From Flavobacterium endoglycinae (GTDB taxonomy: Bacteria; Bacteroidota; Bacteroidia; Flavobacteriales; Flavobacteriaceae), in assembly GCF_017352115.1 (NCBI RefSeq), contig NZ_CP071448.1, forward strand, positions 5,391,001 to 5,455,000: 64,000 nucleotides of DNA, in the 5' to 3' direction. The notes under the pieces are model-generated. The model saw nothing but the letters and a program-made list of their open reading frames with translations. It was not told the DNA's origin and made no database searches. Positions 9,283 to 18,623 of this stretch are shown one piece after another. Position 1 is the first letter of the stretch. The number at the start of each line of letters is the position of its first letter. Both the position numbers and the translations under genes were made by a program.

Positions 9283-9849
9283 CTACTCTTTTACACGCTC
9301 CATGTAAGAACCTGTAGCAGTATCAATTTTAATTTTGTCTCCTTCGTTGATAAATAACGGCACGTTTACAGATGCACCTGTTTCAACAGTAGCATTTTTT
9401 GTAGCGTTTGTAGCTGTGTTTCCTTTTACTCCCGGCTCAGCGTAAGTAACTTCTAAAATTACAGATGCAGGCATATCTACAGATAAAGGTAAATCAGTTT
9501 CAGTATTAATTTGAACCATTACATTTGTTCCTTCTTTCAATAAATCTGGAGCATCTAAGATGTTTTTGTTTAAAGAAATCTGTTCAAATGTTTCCGCATT
9601 CATAAAGTGAAATTCGTCACCTTCTGGATATAAAAACTGGAATGTATGTGTTTCAACACGAATAACGTCAATTTTGTGTCCTGCAGAAAAAGTATTATCT
9701 AATACTTTACCTGAAGTTAAACTTTTTAGTTTAGTTCTTACGAAAGCTGGACCTTTTCCAGGCTTTACGTGAAGAAACTCAATGATTTTATAGATATCGT
9801 GATTAAATTTAATACACAATCCGTTTCTAATATCTGATGTAGATGCCAT
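9283..9849 (-). CDS. efp: Elongation factor P
   Basis: At 188 residues it has the standard EF-P length with three beta-barrel domains. The domain I loop that enters the peptidyl transferase centre reads HVKPGKGPAFVRTKLK, with the lysine that is often modified. It relieves ribosome stalling at polyproline stretches. It lies inside the lipid A gene run, between lpxA and the lpxD-like gene, with longer gaps on both sides. Confidence 0.97.
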   Translation of the reverse strand: MASTSDIRNGLCIKFNHDIYKIIEFLHVKPGKGPAFVRTKLKSLTSGKVLDNTFSAGHKIDVIRVETHTFQFLYPEGDEFHFMNAETFEQISLNKNILDAPDLLKEGTNVMVQINTETDLPLSVDMPASVILEVTYAEPGVKGNTATNATKNATVETGASVNVPLFINEGDKIKIDTATGSYMERVKE

Positions 9850-9859
9850 TTTGTTTTTT

Positions 9860-9961
9860 ATTTTAGATTTTCGTGTGTAGATTTATTCTTAAAATAGAAT
9901 CAATCTTCTTTTTTTATTTAATAATTTATTATAATCTTTTCAAAGTTCAGAAATCTAAAAT
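9860..9961. repeat. Inverted AATCTAAAAT-type repeat between lpxA and efp
   Basis: ATTTTAGATTT at 9860-9870 pairs with AAATCTAAAAT at 9951-9961. The second arm continues with two more imperfect copies (CAGAAATCTAAA). The same words recur at 34011-34060 and 48454-48536. Confidence 0.6.
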
Positions 9962-9984
9962 CAGAAATCTAAACTCTAAAATAA

Positions 9985-10770
9985 TTAATAGTTCCCTGAG
10001 TAACCTTTCATAATTCCTCGAGATGAATTTCTAATAAAATCAAGAATTTCATCTCTCTCAGGAGTAGCTTCCATTTCAGCTTCAATAATACTTAAAGCTT
10101 GTGTTGTATTGTAATTCTTTTGATATAAAATTCTGTAAATTTCCTGAATTTCTCTAATCTTTTCAGTAGTAAATCCTCTTCTTCTTAAACCAACAGAGTT
10201 AATACCAACGTATGATAAAGGTTCTTTTGCAGCTTTTGTATACGGCGGAACATCTTTTCTTACCAAAGATCCTCCTGAAATCATAGCATGATCTCCAATA
10301 TGTATAAACTGGTGAATTGCCGCTAAACCACCAATAACAGCATGATTACCAACAACTACGTGGCCTGCTAATGCAACACCATTTACAATAATCGCATTGT
10401 TACCAATTTCGCAATCGTGTGCAATGTGCGCATAAGCCATAACTAAACAATTATTTCCAAGAACAGTTTGTCCAGAAGCAATTGTCCCTCTATTAATCGT
10501 AACACATTCTCTAATTGTACAGTTATCACCAATAATTGCCAAAGAATCTTCACCACCAAATTTTAAATCCTGTGGTACTGCAGAAATTACCGCGCCTGGA
10601 AAGATATTACAATTTTTTCCAATTCGGGCTCCTTCCATAATGGTAACATTCGAACCAATCCAAGTACCATCACCAATAACAACATTATTGTGAATTGTTG
10701 TAAAAGGTTCAATTACAACGTTTTTAGCGATTTTCGCGCCAGGATGAACATATGCTAATGGTTGATTCAT
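9985..10770 (-). CDS. lpxA: Acyl-ACP:UDP-N-acetylglucosamine O-acyltransferase
   Basis: This 261-residue protein is a left-handed beta-helix of hexapeptide repeats followed by a C-terminal helical domain. The catalytic His is in the NCLVMAYAHIAHDC stretch and the usual VPQDLKF and RECVTINRGT segments are present. It does the first step of lipid A synthesis, 3-O-acylation of UDP-GlcNAc, in the cytoplasm. It lies 70 bp downstream of lpxC-fabZ on the same strand. Confidence 0.96.
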   Translation of the reverse strand: MNQPLAYVHPGAKIAKNVVIEPFTTIHNNVVIGDGTWIGSNVTIMEGARIGKNCNIFPGAVISAVPQDLKFGGEDSLAIIGDNCTIRECVTINRGTIASGQTVLGNNCLVMAYAHIAHDCEIGNNAIIVNGVALAGHVVVGNHAVIGGLAAIHQFIHIGDHAMISGGSLVRKDVPPYTKAAKEPLSYVGINSVGLRRRGFTTEKIREIQEIYRILYQKNYNTTQALSIIEAEMEATPERDEILDFIRNSSRGIMKGYSGNY

Positions 10771-10840
10771 CTATGTTTTATATTTTGAATTAAAATAATC
10801 TAATTTGAAGGCCACAAACCTAAACAATAAATTTGATTAA

Positions 10841-12238
10841 TTATTGCTTTCTTGCAATTTGTGCCATTAATTCTGCCTCAGTAACTAATTTTCCATTTGC
10901 ATATGCATTCGCCTGCATGTGGCAGATTCCTCTTCTGATAGGAGAAATCAATTCGCATTTAAAAATTAGTGTATCACCTGGCAATACTTTGTGTTTGAAT
11001 TTAACATTATCAATTTTCATGAAATAAGTTAAATAATTTTCTGGATCTGGAACAGTACTTAAAACTAAAATTCCTCCTGTTTGTGCCATTGCTTCAACAA
11101 TTAAAACTCCTGGCATAACTGGTGCTTCCGGAAAGTGTCCTACGAAGAAATTTTCATTCATAGTAACATTTTTCAAACCAACAACATGACGATCAGACAT
11201 TTCAATAATTCTGTCAATCAACAAAAATGGAGGTCTGTGAGGCAGCATTGACATGATTTTATGAATATCCATCAATGGCTCTTGATTTAAATCATAAGTT
11301 GGAACGTGGTTTCTCTGCTCAATTTTAATAATTTTTGCCAGCTTTTTAGCAAATTGAGTATTTACAAAGTGACCTGGTTTATTTGCTATGATTTTTCCTT
11401 GAATACGAACTCCAATAAGCGATAAATCTCCAATAACATCAAGTAATTTATGTCTTGCCGCTTCGTTTGGATAATGTAATGTAAGATTATCTAAAACGCC
11501 GTTTGGCTTTACAGAAATTTCATCTTTACCAAAAGCTTTCTTTAAGTTTTCCATTGTAGATTCAGAAATCTCTTTATCTACATATACAATTGCATTGTTT
11601 AAATCACCACCTTTAATAAGACCGTGCTCTAATAATGATTCTAATTCATGTAAGAAGCTAAAAGTTCTTGAGCTTGCAATTTCTTGTTTAAAATCAGCTA
11701 AACTTTTAAGCGTAGCATTTTGAGTACCTAATACTTTTGTACCAAAATCTACCATTGTGGTCACTTGGTATTCATCGCTTGGCATTACAAGAATTTCACT
11801 TCCCGTTGCTTCATCAGTAAATGAAATCACTTCTTTTACTACATAAACATTACGGCTTGCTTCCTGCTCTTCAATACCAGCTTTTTCAATTGCTTCAACA
11901 AAATATTTTGACGAACCATCCATAATAGGAAGTTCTGAGGCATTCAATTCAATAATAATATTATCCAAATCGCAACCAACTACTGCTGCTAAAACATGCT
12001 CAGGAGTTTGAATTTTTACGCCTAATTTTTCTAAATTAGTACCTCTCTGTGTGTTAACAACGTAATTAGCATCAGCCTCAATGACTGGCTGACCTTGCAA
12101 ATCTACTCTTACAAAAGTGAAACCATTATTAATTGGAGCTGGTTTAAAAGTCATTGTAACTTCTTTTCCAGTATGCAATCCAACTCCTGTTAGTGAAATT
12201 TCATTTTTGATGGTCTTCTGTTTAACCATTATTTCCAT
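10841..12238 (-). CDS. lpxC/fabZ: Bifunctional UDP-3-O-acyl-N-acetylglucosamine deacetylase / 3-hydroxyacyl-ACP dehydratase
   Basis: This 465-residue fusion is typical of Bacteroidota. The N-terminal LpxC part (about 1-310) keeps the zinc motifs TPEHVLAA and RHKLLDVIGD. The C-terminal FabZ part (about 325-465) has MLPHRPPFLLIDRI and the active-site GHFPEAPVMPGVLIVEAMAQ. LpxC does the committed deacetylation of lipid A synthesis; FabZ dehydrates 3-hydroxyacyl-ACP in fatty acid synthesis. The two compete for the same acyl pool, so the fusion ties their amounts together. The start overlaps the end of lpxD by 17 bp (8 bp if the second ATG, at 12229, is used). Confidence 0.97.
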   Translation of the reverse strand: MEIMVKQKTIKNEISLTGVGLHTGKEVTMTFKPAPINNGFTFVRVDLQGQPVIEADANYVVNTQRGTNLEKLGVKIQTPEHVLAAVVGCDLDNIIIELNASELPIMDGSSKYFVEAIEKAGIEEQEASRNVYVVKEVISFTDEATGSEILVMPSDEYQVTTMVDFGTKVLGTQNATLKSLADFKQEIASSRTFSFLHELESLLEHGLIKGGDLNNAIVYVDKEISESTMENLKKAFGKDEISVKPNGVLDNLTLHYPNEAARHKLLDVIGDLSLIGVRIQGKIIANKPGHFVNTQFAKKLAKIIKIEQRNHVPTYDLNQEPLMDIHKIMSMLPHRPPFLLIDRIIEMSDRHVVGLKNVTMNENFFVGHFPEAPVMPGVLIVEAMAQTGGILVLSTVPDPENYLTYFMKIDNVKFKHKVLPGDTLIFKCELISPIRRGICHMQANAYANGKLVTEAELMAQIARKQ

Positions 12239-13265
12239 TTTTTGGGTTTATTATTTGTTTTTTTAATTCTTCAACTTGAGCCACGATTTTAGGCAGATTC
12301 TTAAAATGAACATACGATTTATTAAAATCGGTATATCCAAGCGATGGAGTTCCTTGTAAAACTTCATCATCTTTAATATTTCTCGCTACTCCTGACTGTG
12401 CCTGAAGTCTCACATTGTTTCCTATTACTAAGTGACCTGCAATACCTACCTGTCCGCCAATCATACAATTTTCGCCAATTTTGGTAGAACCCGCAACCCC
12501 GCTTTGAGCAGCAATTACAGTATTTTTACCAATTTCCACATTATGAGCTATCATAATTTGATTGTCAAGCTTTACCCCTTTTCTAATGATTGTAGAACCA
12601 AGAGTTGCTCTGTCAATTGTAGTATTAGCGCCAACATCTACATTATCTTCAATAATAACATTTCCAATTTGAGGTACTTTGCTATATTCTCCATTTTCAT
12701 TTGGAGCAAAACCAAACCCATCAGCACCAATAATAACACCCGAGTGAATGGTACAATTATTACCAATTACAGTTTCTGAATAAATTTTAGCACCGGCAAA
12801 AATAAACACATTGTCTCCAATTGTTACATTATCTCCAATAAAACTGTTAGGATAAATTTTTACATTATCACCTAAAACAACATTCTGCCCAATATAGCTG
12901 AAGCTTCCCAAATACAGATTTTCTCCATATTTAGTTCCTTCAGACATAAATGAATGAGGTTCAATACCAGTTTTGTTTAATTTTACCTGATTATAAAAAT
13001 GTAAAAGTTTAGAAAACGCTGCATAAGCATCTTCTACCTTTATTAAAGTAGTAGTAATTTCCTGTTCTGGTACAAAGCTGTCGTTAACAATAGTAACAGT
13101 TGCTTTTGTACTATATATGTAATTGATATATTTGGGATTAGCCAAAAAAGTAAGTGAACCCTCGTCACCCTCCTCTATTTTAGAAAGTTTAGAAACTTCT
13201 GCATTGGGATTCCCAACAACTTCTCCTTCTAAAATTCCTGCTATTTGTTCTGCTGTAAATTTCAT
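12222..13265 (-). CDS. lpxD: UDP-3-O-(3-hydroxyacyl)glucosamine N-acyltransferase
   Basis: The 347 residues match classical LpxD: N-terminal uridine-binding domain (about 1-100), hexapeptide beta-helix (about 105-310) with the catalytic His in DNQIMIAHNVEIG, and a C-terminal helix. It adds the N-linked acyl chain after LpxC. It overlaps lpxC-fabZ, so the two are translationally coupled, and it opens the lipid A run lpxD-lpxC/fabZ-lpxA. Confidence 0.97.
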   Translation of the reverse strand: MKFTAEQIAGILEGEVVGNPNAEVSKLSKIEEGDEGSLTFLANPKYINYIYSTKATVTIVNDSFVPEQEITTTLIKVEDAYAAFSKLLHFYNQVKLNKTGIEPHSFMSEGTKYGENLYLGSFSYIGQNVVLGDNVKIYPNSFIGDNVTIGDNVFIFAGAKIYSETVIGNNCTIHSGVIIGADGFGFAPNENGEYSKVPQIGNVIIEDNVDVGANTTIDRATLGSTIIRKGVKLDNQIMIAHNVEIGKNTVIAAQSGVAGSTKIGENCMIGGQVGIAGHLVIGNNVRLQAQSGVARNIKDDEVLQGTPSLGYTDFNKSYVHFKNLPKIVAQVEELKKQIINPKNGNNG

Positions 13266-13304
13266 CGCGACAAAAATATAAAAAATAGATTTTAAATGTT
13301 AATT

Positions 13305-14534
13305 TTAGATAAGTTGTTTTGGAAAACAGATATAATATTTTGTCACTAATTTAGATAACGATTTCAAATTCAATTGATCAGAAGCTTCAACAACATCTTC
13401 AATTGTCTTATCTTTTTTCAAAATTCGTATCGGTTCAGCTTCTTTACTATAGGCCTGATTCTTTATTTTACCTCTAAAAATGAAATATCCCGCATCAACT
13501 GCCGAAATATTGTGTGCCTCCGCAAACTCTTCTTTTAAAGACTGCGATTCTTCCATCGGAATTTTATCTGCACTTAATTTAATCTTTAGCAAATCTCTGT
13601 TTATAATCATTTTACTCAAAGTTGAAAGAATAAAATCACTATGTTTCTGCCATGATTTTAAAGCGCTAATAATATCAAAATCATCTAATTGAGAAAATAA
13701 ATCCAGTTTTTCGGTATCGAAATCTTCCAGTGTGATTTTGTTCTGCATAAAATACATAAGCGGTTCACTGCAAGGAAGTTTTATTCCCTTTAAAGTCAGC
13801 TCTTTTGCTCTTTTTAAAAGTTTCATCAAAATTAATTCGGCTACCAAACTGGTTTTATGCAGATATGCCTGCCAGTACATTAATCTTCTTGAAAGCAGAA
13901 ATTTTTCGACAGAGTAAATTCCCTTTTCTTCTATAACCAAAACATCATCTACGACATTCATCATTTGAATTAATCGGCCAGAATTGACGTTTCCTTCTGC
14001 AACTCCGGTATAAAAACTATCTCTTTTAAGATAATCCATACGATCCATATCCAATTGGCTTGAAATCAATTGCAACATGAATTTTCTATGATATTCCCCC
14101 TTAAAAACCTGAATAGCAAGACTTAATCTTCCTTCAAATTCTTCATTCAGCTTATTCATAAATAACAAAGATATAGCTTCATGATTGACATCTTCTACAA
14201 TACTTTTTTCCATTGCGTGAGAAAATGGTCCGTGGCCAATATCATGAAGTAAAATGGCGATGTACAAAGCACATTCCTCTTCACTGGAAATAGCAACACC
14301 TTTAAAACGAAGCGTTTCAACAGCCTTCTGCATTAAATGCATACAGCCTAAAGCATGATGAAAACGTGTATGATTGGCCCCAGGATAAACCAAATACGAT
14401 AATCCCATTTGTGATATACGGCGTAAACGCTGAAAATACGGATTCTGGATTAAATCGTAAATAAGTTCATTTGGGATAGAGATAAACCCGTAGATTGGGT
14501 CATTGAATATTTTTAACTTGTTAATATGAGTCAC
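13305..14534 (-). CDS. HD-domain phosphohydrolase (dGTPase/SAMHD1-like family)
   Basis: The 409 residues hold a clear HD metal site: TRFHHALGC, then LLHDIGHGPFSHAME (HD pair) and a later SQLDMDRMDYLKRD with the fourth ligand Asp. The first 60 residues (DPIYGFI, FQRLRRI, YPGANHTRF) are typical of the family related to dNTP triphosphohydrolases. The substrate in flavobacteria is not known. The start is a GTG at 14534, since no ATG is in frame, and a strong -7 box lies 23 bp upstream. It lies 39 bp upstream of lpxD on the same strand and may be cotranscribed with it. Confidence 0.9.
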   Translation of the reverse strand: MTHINKLKIFNDPIYGFISIPNELIYDLIQNPYFQRLRRISQMGLSYLVYPGANHTRFHHALGCMHLMQKAVETLRFKGVAISSEEECALYIAILLHDIGHGPFSHAMEKSIVEDVNHEAISLLFMNKLNEEFEGRLSLAIQVFKGEYHRKFMLQLISSQLDMDRMDYLKRDSFYTGVAEGNVNSGRLIQMMNVVDDVLVIEEKGIYSVEKFLLSRRLMYWQAYLHKTSLVAELILMKLLKRAKELTLKGIKLPCSEPLMYFMQNKITLEDFDTEKLDLFSQLDDFDIISALKSWQKHSDFILSTLSKMIINRDLLKIKLSADKIPMEESQSLKEEFAEAHNISAVDAGYFIFRGKIKNQAYSKEAEPIRILKKDKTIEDVVEASDQLNLKSLSKLVTKYYICFPKQLI

Positions 14535-14556
14535 TAGATGGTTATTTTTTGGTCAA

Positions 14557-14564
14557 CAAATATA
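14557..14564 (-). promoter_or_regulatory. -7 box upstream of the HD-domain gene
   Basis: On the minus strand it reads TATATTTG, a perfect TAnnTTTG match, 22 bp before the GTG start. It supports transcription of the HD gene, and perhaps the lipid A genes, from this divergent gap. Confidence 0.6.
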
Positions 14565-14744
14565 AGTAATAACTATAAACAGATTTCAGTTTTTAACTTA
14601 AATAATCGATATTTACAATCCGTAATTTCTTAATTCAGAAAAACTCACCCAAAAAAGATCTTAAAATAATTTTCACTTTAACATTTCTAATTTTATACTA
14701 TTTTTAATACTTTTTAAGTTCTATAGCTTTAAATTGCATTAAAA

Positions 14745-14752
14745 TAAATTTG
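14745..14752 (+). promoter_or_regulatory. -7 box immediately before porX
   Basis: TAAATTTG matches TAnnTTTG and ends only 3 bp before the ATG at 14756. If used, transcription would start almost at the start codon, giving a leaderless message. No clear TTG lies 17-23 bp upstream. Confidence 0.5.
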
Positions 14753-14755
14753 TTT

Positions 14756-16309
14756 ATGGATAAAATTAAAATACTTTGGGTCGATGATGAAATCGATCTT
14801 TTAAAGCCTCATATATTATTTCTGGAGAAAAAAAATTACTCTGTAACTACTTGTAATAACGGACTTGACGCTATTGCATTGTTTGAAGAAGACAATTTTG
14901 ATATTGTTTTTCTTGATGAAAATATGCCGGGAATGAGCGGTTTGGAAACACTTTCGGAAATGAAAGAAAAAAAATCATCTATCCCGATGATTATGATTAC
15001 CAAAAGTGAGGAAGAATATATAATGGAAGAAGCGATTGGTTCTAAGATCGCCGATTATTTGATAAAACCCGTTAATCCCAACCAAATTCTTTTGAGTTTG
15101 AAGAAAAACTTAGACGATTCAAGGTTAATTTCGGAAAAAACTACCTTAGATTATCAGAAAGAATTCAGAAAAATTTCAATGGAATTAGCTATGGTTAATT
15201 CGTACGAAGACTGGGTTGAATTGTACAAAAAACTTCTTTTCTGGGAGCTGAAACTTGAAAATATAAACGATCAGGCAATGATCGAAATTCTTGAATCACA
15301 AAAAGTGGAAGCCAATTCGCAATTTGGAAAATTTATCGAAAGAAATTACGAAGATTGGTTTGCTCCAAAAGCCGATAAACCTATTCAGTCCAATACTCTT
15401 TTTAAAGAATTAGTAGTTCCAGAAATCAAGAAGAAAGACAAACCTATTTTGTTTGTCGTTATTGACAACCTTCGCTATGACCAATGGAAATCTTTTGAAA
15501 CTGTTGTCTCTAATTATTACAAACTCGAAAAAGAAGTACCATACTTCTCTATTCTTCCAACGGCAACACAATATGCCAGAAACTCCATTTTCTCAGGTTT
15601 GATGCCATTGGAAATGGAAAAACAACATCCTGAATATTGGAAAAATGATGTTGAAGATGGCGGTAAAAACCTTTATGAAGCCGAATTTTTAACCGCACAA
15701 TTAAAACGTCTTGGATTAAACATTAAACAAGATTATTTTAAAATCACCAATTATGCAGGAGGAAAAAAACTGGCAGAAAACTTCAAAGCATTAAAAGGCA
15801 ATGATTTAGTAACGGTTGTTTATAATTTCGTGGATATGCTTTCGCATGCCAAAACAGAAATGGAAGTGGTAAAAGAATTAGCTTCTGATGACAAAGCCTA
15901 TCGTTCGTTAACATTAAGCTGGTTTAAAAATTCACCTTTATTAGAATTGATTCAGCAGGCACAGCTTTTAGGATTCAAATTAATACTAACTACAGATCAC
16001 GGAACAATTAATGTAAAAAATCCGTCGAAAGTTGTGGGAGATAAAAATACAAGTTTAAATTTGCGTTATAAAACGGGACGTAGTTTAACCTACGAACAAA
16101 AGGACGTTTATGTGGTAAAAGAGCCTAAAACAATTGGCCTTCCAGCCATAAATATGAGCAGTTCGTTTATTTTTGCCAAAAATGATTTCTTTCTGGCTTA
16201 TGTAAACAACTACAATCATTATGTAAGTTATTATAAAAACACCTATCAGCATGGTGGAATTTCATTAGAAGAAATGATTATTCCGTTTTTGGTGTTTAAC
16301 CCTAAATAA
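14756..16309 (+). CDS. porX: PorX-type response regulator with PglZ domain
   Basis: The 517-residue protein has a receiver domain (1-120) with acidic residues at 10-11, phospho-acceptor Asp54 in IVFLDENMPG and Lys in YLIKPVNP. A helical linker follows, then an alkaline-phosphatase-like PglZ domain from about 210 with VVIDNLRYDQW, the PTATQYARNS metal or active-site stretch and TTDHGTINV. PorX is the conserved regulator of type IX secretion genes in Porphyromonas and gliding flavobacteria, and the PglZ part is a phosphodiesterase on oligonucleotides in studied members. I took ATG 14756 rather than the TTG two codons upstream, which lies in the -7 box. No porY kinase is in the window. Confidence 0.93.
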   Translation: MDKIKILWVDDEIDLLKPHILFLEKKNYSVTTCNNGLDAIALFEEDNFDIVFLDENMPGMSGLETLSEMKEKKSSIPMIMITKSEEEYIMEEAIGSKIADYLIKPVNPNQILLSLKKNLDDSRLISEKTTLDYQKEFRKISMELAMVNSYEDWVELYKKLLFWELKLENINDQAMIEILESQKVEANSQFGKFIERNYEDWFAPKADKPIQSNTLFKELVVPEIKKKDKPILFVVIDNLRYDQWKSFETVVSNYYKLEKEVPYFSILPTATQYARNSIFSGLMPLEMEKQHPEYWKNDVEDGGKNLYEAEFLTAQLKRLGLNIKQDYFKITNYAGGKKLAENFKALKGNDLVTVVYNFVDMLSHAKTEMEVVKELASDDKAYRSLTLSWFKNSPLLELIQQAQLLGFKLILTTDHGTINVKNPSKVVGDKNTSLNLRYKTGRSLTYEQKDVYVVKEPKTIGLPAINMSSSFIFAKNDFFLAYVNNYNHYVSYYKNTYQHGGISLEEMIIPFLVFNPK

Positions 16310-16311
16310 AA

Positions 16312-16373
16312 AGTTTTCAGTCGCAGTTTTCAGTAATAGTTAAAACTGAAAACTGTCACTGTGACTGAGAACT
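16312..16373. repeat. Hairpin-forming inverted repeat between porX and tsaE
   Basis: The core is CAGTTTTCAGT (16324-16334) paired with ACTGAAAACTG (16345-16355). An outer layer AGTTTTCAGTC (16312-16322) pairs with GACTGAGAACT (about 16363-16373), with one mismatch. The words repeat within each arm (GTTTTCAGT twice). It probably forms a long hairpin just after the porX stop. Confidence 0.8.
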
Positions 16374-16397
16374 AACTAAATAAATAAGTAATTAAAA

Positions 16398-16805
16398 ATG
16401 AATATCGTTTTTTCATTAGATCAAATTCAAGAAGTTGCAGAACAGATTTTAGCTTCAAATCCTAAAAAAATCATTCTTTTTAACGGAGAAATGGGAGTTG
16501 GAAAAACCACTTTAATCAAACAACTGTGCCAAACTTTAGGAGTTCAGGACGCCACCAGCAGTCCTACTTTTTCTCTAGTAAACGAATATCAAACTTCTAA
16601 TAATCAAACGGTTTATCATTTTGATTTTTATCGATTAAACAAAGAAACAGAAGCACTTGATATGGGTGTTGATGATTATTTGTATTCTGGAAACTGGTGT
16701 TTTATAGAATGGTCTGAAAAAATAGCCAATCTGCTTCCTGCCGAATATTCAACAATCAATATCGAATTACTGGCTGATGGAAAACGGAAATTAGAACTGG
16801 CATAA
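16398..16805 (+). CDS. tsaE: tRNA threonylcarbamoyladenosine biosynthesis ATPase TsaE
   Basis: The 135 residues fit TsaE. The Walker A motif GEMGVGKTT is near residue 35, the SSPTFSLVNEY segment follows, then the VYHFDFYRL strand and FIEWSEKI. TsaE is the ATPase that resets the TsaBD complex in making t6A37 of ANN-decoding tRNAs. The TsaC/Sua5 enzyme of the same pathway is at 28596. It is followed 58 bp later by an acetyltransferase gene on the same strand. Confidence 0.96.
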   Translation: MNIVFSLDQIQEVAEQILASNPKKIILFNGEMGVGKTTLIKQLCQTLGVQDATSSPTFSLVNEYQTSNNQTVYHFDFYRLNKETEALDMGVDDYLYSGNWCFIEWSEKIANLLPAEYSTINIELLADGKRKLELA

Positions 16806-16863
16806 ACTTGCAACCTTTTTTAATACACTGAAGATTCCGTAAGAGATTTAAGAAAACAATAAA

Positions 16864-17337
16864 ATGAATATTGCAAAACAAGTAGAAATAATTCCTTTTT
16901 CTACAGAATTAAAAGAGCACATCAAAACTTTAAATATAGCTTGGCTGGAAAAGTATTTTAGAGTTGAAGAGCAGGACACTATTACACTTTCAAATCCTCA
17001 GGAAGAAATTATTGATAAAGGCGGCATTATTTTCTATGCGCAATATGACAACAAAATTGTCGGAACAGTTTCATTATTAAAAGCTGACGATTCTACTTTT
17101 GAATTAAGTAAAATGGCAGTTTCTGATCAAGCGCAAGGACTCGGAATTGGAAACAAACTTCTTGAACATTGCATAAAAGTTGCTAAGGAAAAAGATATAA
17201 AAACGCTTTTTTTGTACTCAAATACTATTTTACTACCAGCGATTCACTTATATAAAAAATTTGGTTTTGTTGAAATCCCCTTAAAATCGGGCATTTATGA
17301 AAGAGCTGATATAAAAATGGAGAAAAAAATTTCTTAA
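16864..17337 (+). CDS. GNAT-family N-acetyltransferase
   Basis: The 157 residues fold as a single GNAT domain. Acetyl-CoA binding is marked by the MAVSDQAQGLGIGNKLLEH stretch (motif A, Q-x-x-G-x-G/A) at about 85-103, followed by LYSNTILLPAIHLYKKFGFVE (motif B). It transfers an acetyl group from acetyl-CoA to an amine, but the substrate is not known. It sits between tsaE and the alanine dehydrogenase gene, same strand, with modest gaps. Confidence 0.9.
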   Translation: MNIAKQVEIIPFSTELKEHIKTLNIAWLEKYFRVEEQDTITLSNPQEEIIDKGGIIFYAQYDNKIVGTVSLLKADDSTFELSKMAVSDQAQGLGIGNKLLEHCIKVAKEKDIKTLFLYSNTILLPAIHLYKKFGFVEIPLKSGIYERADIKMEKKIS

Positions 17338-17423
17338 CATTACCATTATAGTATTAGCAGAATTTTTGCATTAATTTTAAATCTTTTTGCGTAATTTGTA
17401 CCCTTTAATTTTTTGCACAATCC

Positions 17424-18623
17424 ATGTCAATTACTTTAACTCCGTTTACAAAACAACAATTAATTCCACAGGAAGAAAAACTTGAGATTGGTCGATTTAA
17501 AAGTGAGCTTTTTATAGGAATTCCCAAAGAAACAAGTTATCAGGAACGTCGTATCTGTTTAACTCCCGATGCCGTTAATTCGCTTACTTATGAAGGACAC
17601 CGAGTAATGATTGAATCTGGAGCTGGAGAAAGTTCGAGTTATACTGACAAAGAATATGCAGATGCTGGTGCAGAAATTACAAAAGATACCAAAAGAGTTT
17701 TTGGTTGTCCGATTCTTTTAAAAGTAGAACCGCCAACATTAGCTGAAATCGAAATGATAAATCCTGAAACAACTATTATTTCAGCGATTCAGCTTAAAAC
17801 AAAAAAGAAAGAATATTTTGAAGCTTTAGCCAAAAAGAAAATTACGGCATTAGCTTTTGAATATATTAAAGATGAAGACGGATCTTATCCTGCTGTAAAA
17901 TCTTTAAGTGAAATTGCTGGAACGGCATCAATACTCATCGCGTCTGAATTAATGATTACAGATGAGTTTGGAAAAGGACTTTTATTCGGAAATATTACTG
18001 GAGTTCCTCCTACTGAAGTTGTTATTTTAGGCGCCGGAACTGTTGGAGAATTTGCAGCAAAGACTGCACTTGGATTAGGCGCAAATGTTAAGGTTTTCGA
18101 TAATTCAATCACGAAACTTCGCCGTTTACAAAACAATTTAAATCAACGTATTTTTACTTCTACTATCCAGCAAAAAGGTCTATTAAAAGCATTAAGACGC
18201 TGTGATGTTGCTATTGGTGCGATGCGCGGAAAAGACCGCTGTCCGATTGTAGTAACAGAAACCATGGTTGAACATATGAAAAAAGGCGCTGTAATAGTTG
18301 ATGTAAGTATTGATATGGGCGGCTGTTTTGAAACCTCAGAAGTAACAACTCATGAAAAACCAACCTTCATAAAAAGCAACGTTTTACATTATTGTGTCCC
18401 CAACATACCTTCACGTTACTCTAAAACTGCCTCATTATCAATAAGTAACATTTTAACTCCATATCTGCATCAGATAGCCGAAGATGGTGGTTTAGAAAGT
18501 GCCATTAGATGTAATAAAGGTCTTAAAAATGGAATTTACCTATATCATGGAATATTAACAAACAAAGCTATCGGCGACTGGTTTGACTTACCAGATAACG
18601 ATATTAATTTACTTGTATTCTAA
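17424..18623 (+). CDS. ald: Alanine dehydrogenase
   Basis: The 399 residues have an N-terminal catalytic domain with GIPKETSYQERRICLTP and a Rossmann NAD-binding domain with VVILGAGTVGEFAA. IVDVSIDMGGCFETS is the usual late motif. The enzyme makes pyruvate and ammonia from L-alanine with NAD, or the reverse. An extra 20 residues before the family start (TLTPFTKQQL...) are common in Bacteroidota forms. A promoter for the next gene overlaps its 3' end. Confidence 0.93.
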   Translation: MSITLTPFTKQQLIPQEEKLEIGRFKSELFIGIPKETSYQERRICLTPDAVNSLTYEGHRVMIESGAGESSSYTDKEYADAGAEITKDTKRVFGCPILLKVEPPTLAEIEMINPETTIISAIQLKTKKKEYFEALAKKKITALAFEYIKDEDGSYPAVKSLSEIAGTASILIASELMITDEFGKGLLFGNITGVPPTEVVILGAGTVGEFAAKTALGLGANVKVFDNSITKLRRLQNNLNQRIFTSTIQQKGLLKALRRCDVAIGAMRGKDRCPIVVTETMVEHMKKGAVIVDVSIDMGGCFETSEVTTHEKPTFIKSNVLHYCVPNIPSRYSKTASLSISNILTPYLHQIAEDGGLESAIRCNKGLKNGIYLYHGILTNKAIGDWFDLPDNDINLLVF

